Assembly (NCBI GenBank): GCA_949825065.1
Contig: OX463863.1
Span: 17,965,240 to 18,029,239, forward strand
Direction: 5' to 3'
DNA: 64,000 nt
Source: Odontocerum albicorne
Taxonomy: Eukaryota > Arthropoda > Insecta > Trichoptera > Odontoceridae
Shown here: in pieces, positions 57,881 through 64,000 of the stretch
Position numbering within the stretch: the first letter of the stretch is position 1
Layout of the letters: each line of letters opens with the position of its first letter
Translations under genes and position numbers: made by a program
The notes under the pieces: model-generated
The model's input: only the letters and a program-made list of their open reading frames with translations
Database searches by the model: none
Told to the model about the DNA's origin: nothing

Positions 57881-58315
57881 TCATTTCAGATCCCCCCAAC
57901 GTTGAATATCACCCGAGAGTAGACATCTTTGTCCCCGGCAGTCCGAAAAAGAACCCCGTATGCCAGTCCAATCACGTATATTGCGGAGCCAGGAGATTTG
58001 CCTCCTGCCATCACCTCTTCGGCCTTCTATTTTGCCTTGGATGATCAGGTGCAGTAATTTGTACTTTGCTCCTTTAAGTACATGACTCAAGTAGGACACC
58101 TTTTGGATGTTATATTAGTCAGCAACTTTGGCTCTTTGAAGATCCTTCGTGTTGCTGACCATATCCGTCCAGGGTATCCGTAGCATTCTCCGGTGTATCC
58201 ACATTTCGAATGCTTCCAGTGGGTTTATACTACCAACTTTAAGGATCCATGTTTCCACTCCATGCAATAACACTGACCAAATGTAGCGTTTGACTAACTG
58301 TTGTCGAAGTTTCAA
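57881..58315 (-). pseudogene. C-terminal non-LTR RT fragment, copy 2
   Basis: As 34515-34949, with the same in-frame TAA. Confidence 0.8.
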
Positions 58316-58325
58316 GTTTAGATAT

Positions 58326-59180
58326 CATCGCAGAATAAGCTTCTCATTTTATTAAAACCCGCACGAGATGAATAAATTCTGCACTTGGTTATTCGAATGG
58401 AGTGGTACGAGGCGTTATCCATTATTATGGTGTGAGGCTCGTCTAAATTTGACAATAGTGTCATAAACCACCGCTTGAAGTTCTTGTAGCTCATCTCCTC
58501 GTGATATTCCGTCGTTTTGACCGATTTAAATGCCAACAGACAATTGGGTACGAAGCCTTTAAACGTTCCAGCATGGCAAATGAGCCGCTGGCCTTTGCCT
58601 TCTGGCATTTTGGTGCTGTATTTAGCCGTGTCGTCAGTCCTATTTTGACTTATGATGTGATTGGTGTTGAGCCAAGATTCGTCGAGAAAAACGACCTTCT
58701 CCCAGTTTTTAATACTCTTAGCTTTTCGTAAAAAAATCGGATCTCTTGAGGGCAATTTCTGTGCGCTCCATTAAGATTTTCCTTTTGTCACATCTCTAAT
58801 ATTTGAAGCCAATGCTTTTTAGTACTTTACTGAGAGAAGGCGCGCTAGCGCTGCCTTGAAATAATCCGGCAGCTTGTAGAGATCTCATCAGTTTTTGGGG
58901 TGTCGGTAGTTCATTGCGTTTGTAGTAGGCGTTACGTGATTCTGTACCGTACCAAATCAAAGTTATCCGGTTTGGTTACTAGGCATCGTCTTTGTCTTAT
59001 CTTATTCGGTGTTGATAATTTGTTCTCTTCCTTCGACGATTCGCCGTACTTCTCCTTTTGATAATGCAGATGCAACATTGAATATAACATTTTGGAGTAT
59101 CTCCAACTATCCAACATCTCCTTATTTCGAATCAATAATGATTCGAAATTCAAAATATTCGTTGCGTTTCGAAATTTCAA
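58326..59180 (-). pseudogene. IS630/Tc1-type DDE transposase relic, copy 2
   Basis: As 34960-35814, with FLDESW and MDNASYHS retained and one Ser to Asn difference (LLIRNKEM). Confidence 0.75.
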
Positions 59181-61556
59181 TAATTCATAAAATTCGTTTC
59201 GTTTCGAAATTTCAGACCTTTTTTCGCATGAAAGTTTGATTTATCCTTTTAAATATTTTTGCACATACATTATACATCCAAGAGAGTCTAGAGAAGTGTA
59301 GACTTTTTAGAAGCGGACCAATATGGCGATATTTATGACTACCGTATATCAGCCTAGCTGCTGCATTGATAACAGACTGGAGTCTACAAATTTATGAATC
59401 AGACAAACCAGAAAAAATAGTTACAATAATCCAGACCCGACACCGCAACAAATTAATAATCAAAAATTTTATTTCCCTTCTTGGAAGACATTTATGTTCT
59501 CAGAAAGATACAGGCAAAAGCCTAGTTTAATGGAGGCATGACAAATAAAAGACAAGAAACCCAGATGAATAAAAAAATTTGCACCCACATTAAATTACCA
59601 GTTGTTTTTCACAAATTATGTGTAAAAATAATTCTTGTTATAAAATTATGTATAAAAAAACTTAACATATAGTACATTTACTTCACTGATTCTTATACCT
59701 CTCCTTTATATAAATTAAACAACCAAGGTGACATAATGCATCCTTGCATAACGCCTTTGGCAATTTTTAACCACTCAGTGATTTCTCCATTTACTTTTAC
59801 ACATTCACAACTGTCTTCATACAGCGAGACTATTGCACTTAAAATGTATTATTCACGCCATGCTTACCATTTAAATTGATCATTGAATACCTCTATCACA
59901 AACTGTCATCAACTTGATAAAGTTATAAGACTAATTATATGAAGGTACTCTTCATCATTTCAGATAAATCAAAAGTCCACCTCATAATGTGTCACATACA
60001 ATTATCACGCATAGCAAATGTAATGCTCAAACAAAATGTCACTACAACCTTAATTGTAAATTCAAATAGATAGTAAGTAGGTACCAACAGCACAAAAATG
60101 AACTTTTTTATTTCAGCAACACTGCCATGAAACAGAATGGTGACAGCGACCTAGCAACGAGGAAGTTGAAATATAAACAGTACAAATTTTCCAATAAAAA
60201 CCAACATACTCTTAAAATATATTTATTGATATTATTATTTTTGTCTAGAAAGGTAAGCCCTTATTTATTTTTCGTTGATTAAATAGTTCGGTGAACATAT
60301 CACGTCATCAAAAAATGTCTATTCGTCGTTGCACAATGTCAATATCGTATCTAGTAAAATGCCCAAATCTTTTTGATTAATTTTATTTTGTATATTTTAA
60401 CAATTCTTTGTGATATTTTATAGTAAATTTAACAAATTAACGATAGTAAATTGCATTATTTTAATATTCCGTAACCAAAATGGCGACTTGTAATTTCGTA
60501 TTTTATTAACATATTTTAGTTTTTTCAAAGGACTTTTTTGTTTACAATACGTCTTGTTGCGTCGGTGTTCACTTATTCATACATTCCTTTAATCGTGTTG
60601 TGAATATATCTCTTTGTATCTTTCTATTTCCGGCTCCATTCGTAATGTTTTCAAGATAAGTAATGATCCGCAAACTACTCTAGTTTGAACCTGTCCCGAT
60701 GGTTTATTCCTTGTTGTTTGTTTTTATTGTCAATTCCCTTTCGTTTTGTTAGAATAGTTGACACCAACTTCACGAAATTATATAAATTATAGTCTAATTC
60801 TTTTTAAATGTTTGAATTGTATTTATTTAGAATTGCAAATATTAAGATTAATAAAAATAAAATGACATGTAGGAAATTAAAAAAAATGAAGTTAGTTCAT
60901 ATTTATAATAAATGAGAAGGTGTACATAGAGTAGGTTGTAACATATGAAATGAGAAGAGTGACATTTTGTGTTTTAAAAAGGCATACATTTACCTCAGTT
61001 CATTTTGACAATTGATCTGCTGGGATAGCGTTACATCAGTACAATAGAGGTTTTACACTTTTAACCATGAACTAAATTATTTCTTTTACAATAAAATCAA
61101 GTTGTTTGGTTCAAACTCTACTTACTTTATACGAAAAATTACATTTTAATGTTATTTTAAAAAAGAATCCTGTGCAAATAAAAAAATATATATTTTCTCA
61201 AATATTTTCCATTTAAAATTAGTTTTAATCAGTGAATAGGTGCAAGGAGATCCTCCCTATTTTCAGGAAGAAAGGATTATATTTAATGAAAAAAAATGCT
61301 GTTCACTAATATCTTCCTTGCCAGATTTGCTTTTTCTCCCATTACAGAGAATTTACTTTTTTCTTGAGAATGCTGCGAGCTCTCTGAGTGGGGAAGACAA
61401 TTTGCCCACGACAACTTAAAAAATCCTTCCACACCAGATAACTTCTTCCTGTTTTAACAAAAACATCATTCAGCGAAGAGGCACACATAACGCCTGTATA
61501 AAAACAAATACTAACTACTCTTATTCAATGGAAGCGCAAACCCGCCCCACCGGACC
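59181..61556. other. AT-rich spacer with two RT fragments, copy 2
   Basis: Matches 35815-38190; RT fragments at about 59276-59569 and 59692-59849 (minus). The empty mariner target is at about 59252. Confidence 0.5.
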
Positions 61557-61923
61557 CTAAATATTTTTAAAAGACCTCTGAAAAACAAATCTACACACAC
61601 CACTAGCAAAGAAGATTATTATATTATTTTTAGTTAAGGCATTAACTTTGTGGAGGTTTAAAGACATTTTAATTTGTTTTATCAAACGCTGTTTATTCCA
61701 TTTTATGTCACGGTATGACCCTACCTGTTTCAAGGTTTTCACCTCGTCATCAGGGAAGCACAAGCAATTCGTGTATTGTCAAATTACAAAGAAGATTTTC
61801 ATGTCGGGAAAGGTTTCATTTACTAATATTGGACATTAAATATAGTTTAATGCTATCCTACGTGAAAGAGTAAACATATTATAAACTCATTGTTAAACTA
61901 TTGTGAATGTTTCCAGGTTATAG

Positions 61924-62107
61924 ATGGATCCTCAGCTACATAAAAGTGCAGATGTAATGGTGAAAGAAGAAAAGGCAAAAGATGGAGATACTGCAGCAGT
62001 GTTCCCCCAGTATGATATCAGTGTACATGAGGCAGATATCAAACAGGAATGTGCGCAAGATATCAGCGCAGATTCCAGACATGTTGTTGATAATCGCACA
62101 GACCCAA
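61924..62107 (+). CDS. Zinc-finger gene B, exon 1
   Basis: ATG 61924, donor GTAAAC at 62108; the same 61-codon acidic domain as 38555-38738, without a difference that I can see. Confidence 0.75.
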
Positions 62108-63062
62108 GTAAACTTAATAAACTTATATTGTTAAAATAAAATAAATATGTGAGATATGACAATAACTTATCTTGTATGAGTGGTGTTTAATCTACAGGTA
62201 CACACCACCTATTCCATGCCAGACATGGATAAGGTGGTGACATTTTTATTTTGAAAAACATTTAAATCATTATATTAAGTAAAAAGTGGATTAATCACGA
62301 TATGTTGATGTTCTGTTGTGTTGTATACCTCATTTTGATCAAATTCAATGATTTTTCCTGTCTTTAAATCGAATTCACAGTTATCGCCACAATAAAAACT
62401 GTAGAATATGAAATGCAATGCACAAGTTTCGTTTAGTTCATTATATAAATTTATGCCAAAAATTATTGTAACACATAATGGTTGTCAAATAGATCACTTA
62501 AGAAAAATGACAATATCTGGATCAGAATTTATCTTAACAAGTGACAAAAATATTCATGATCTACGACAGAGATGGCAGTATCTATACTAATTGAAAAAAA
62601 TTAGAACTAAATGTCGAATTGGTAATATAAACTCAACATTATTAACGCTTTGGCCTGTGCGGTACTGATTTATAAGTGGATAATTCAGTGCTTGGCATTG
62701 AAACTGTTAATAAACGAATCAATATCATCTGAAAACCATAAAATATAAGGTAGTTCTGCTGATGAGAACCAAATCATTGCCCTTATTTTTCTTCTGCCCC
62801 TAACTCGGAACTATTACAAATATGAATTGCACCATCAATCTTATTGAGCATTCGACCTAAAAATCTTCTTGAGTCACATAATTGTTGCTAAAGAGCTATG
62901 CCATATTAAGATAAGGTAGCTCTATGAGTGCTGTGTTGGCCTTATTGTCAGTTCAGACTTATTAATAGAAAGTGAAAGAAAGGAGTTTTTAAGTTGTTGA
63001 TAATATATTATCTATTTGTTTTATTACTTCAGAAGATTTGAACTTGTATGTTTTTTTCATAG

Positions 63063-63317
63063 ATATTGAAGCCCAGCCATCTTATGATACATTCAATAAA
63101 GAAATTACCTCAGTAATGAGTTCACAAAGGGAATCCTATGATTTGGAATTGGAAATTTGTTCAGATTTTTCCATAAAAGAAGAAATTGTAGAAGAAGATA
63201 CTGCACCAGTATTACCTGATTTTGCTATTGACATACAGGAAGCGGATATAAAAAAGGAATGTGCTCGGGACAGTAACACAGAGACTGTTGATGTTTCTGA
63301 CACGCATGCAATAACGA
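63063..63317 (+). CDS. Zinc-finger gene B, exon 2a
   Basis: 255 bases, phase 1 on both sides, donor GTAAGT at 63318. Encodes SIKEEIVEEDTAPV and DIKKEC. Same as 39694-39948. Confidence 0.78.
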
Positions 63318-63645
63318 GTAAGTATGCATGTATGCAATTTTAAGTATGCAATTTTAATTGTAATCTGAATAAATTTAAGCTTATTCATTGAATTCTTAAC
63401 AACAATCTTTTTGAATTGATTGGAAATATTATTCAAGTTAAGCCTTAGCACAAATAATAAAGTTTAAAAAAATTAACTAACTGTCAATTTTTTTAGTTAA
63501 CAATTCAATACAACTTAATTGTATGAATCAAAAAAATTGAGAAATGCTTTATTACGAAAAGAACTAAGATATATCTTTTCAACCCTTCAATATTTAAAAA
63601 AATATATAATTCAGAGATTTTTCATTAAATTTCATGTATTTTTAG

Positions 63646-64000
63646 ATTCAGGTGATATGAGCAACCAATTTACTAAAGAGAAAAGCAGTGATAATGGTTC
63701 TCATGGCTTTGAACATTGTGGAGACATGCTTTCAAACAGTTCAAATTTAAAACGCAAATTTAGAATTCATAGTGTAGAAGATAAATTAAGAGATTCTGAA
63801 AGGGTTTATAGTGGAGAGAGGCTTCACAGCTGTGGACAGTGTGATAAAACATTCTTACGAAAATGTTATTTGAAATCTCATGAATGGATTCATAGTGGAG
63901 AGAAGCCTTACAGCTGTGGACAATGTGATAAGACATTCTCACAAAAACGCCTTTTAAAATGTCATGAAAAGATTCATAGTGTAGAGAAAGCCTTACAGCT
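63646..64000 (+). CDS. Zinc-finger gene B, exon 3a, cut by the window end
   Basis: Acceptor ATTTTTAG. Lead region GFEHCGDMLSNSSNLKRKF keeps a Cys that is Trp in gene A and the chimera. Then come finger 1 (R/C/Y/S), finger 2 (Q/R/L/C) and the start of the next unit. An extra A in GAGAAAGCC near 63988 would shift frame in the last 13 bases; being at the very end, it may be a sequence error. From 63882 on it nearly matches the first 118 bases of the window, so it resembles the copy 0 gene here more than the chimera. Confidence 0.8.

Larger units (their letters stand above)
40785..64000 (+). repeat. Tandem segmental duplication, copy 2 (runs past the window end)
   Basis: Mirrors 17417-40632 at an offset of 23,365-23,377. 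Differences from copy 1 that I noticed include three 3-base indels, an 11-base deletion (after 54323), a TGG to TAG change (48090-48092), changes in (CT)n length near 56398, and scattered substitutions. The low divergence implies either a recent duplication or two haplotypes joined in assembly. Confidence 0.9.

Noticed and set aside
1..64000. CRISPR array, because of the regular 84-base repeats.
   Set aside because: The repeats are coding zinc fingers without unique spacers, in a spliced eukaryotic locus.

Overview
This is AT-rich eukaryotic, almost certainly insect, DNA. The evidence is spliced C2H2 zinc-finger genes with GT-AG introns, mariner elements with TA target duplications, hAT, Helitron and IS630/Tc1-type transposase relics, and an I-clade LINE with endonuclease, reverse transcriptase and RNase H. 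I cannot name the species. There is no operon-like organisation and I see no tRNA, rRNA or CRISPR.

Layout. The window is a tandem array of one locus. Each unit holds a three-exon zinc-finger gene (exons 1, 2a, 3a), then a decayed second exon pair (2b, 3b), then repeat-filled DNA up to the next exon 1. Copy 0 (1 to about 17.4 kb) is an older, diverged unit. Copies 1 (about 17.42-40.78 kb) and 2 (about 40.78 kb to the window end) are nearly identical and offset by about 23.37 kb. Their junction lies inside a zinc-finger exon, so the middle gene (38.6-41.2 kb) has a 5' part like the gene at 61.9-64 kb and a 3' part like the gene at 15.3-17.8 kb. It reads as an unequal-crossover chimera with an open reading frame.

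Mobile elements distinguish the copies. Copy 0 carries a Helitron-helicase relic (3.5-4.9 kb), a mariner with a complete transposase frame (6.59-7.89 kb), and a 4-kb block absent from the other copies (9.6-13.65 kb) with three more DNA-transposon relics. Copies 1 and 2 share a 13.6-kb block (19.8-33.4 kb and 43.2-56.8 kb) with a hAT relic, a broken CR1/Jockey-like LINE with a second hAT inside it, a long hairpin and a nearly full-length I-clade LINE with shared disabling mutations. A third LINE fragment and an IS630-like transposase relic lie at 34.5-35.8 kb.

Function. The zinc-finger proteins are probably nuclear DNA-binding regulators. Exons 1 and 2 encode related acidic domains, each with two SUMO-acceptor-like motifs (psi-K-x-E). 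Exon 3 encodes 7-8 fingers (11 in the partial copy at the window start) whose framework is nearly constant while the base-contacting helix positions vary. This resembles other fast-evolving zinc-finger clusters, but the targets cannot be read from the sequence. The last 119 bases of the window nearly repeat the first 118, so the array may continue on both sides, or the contig may end in an unresolved repeat.
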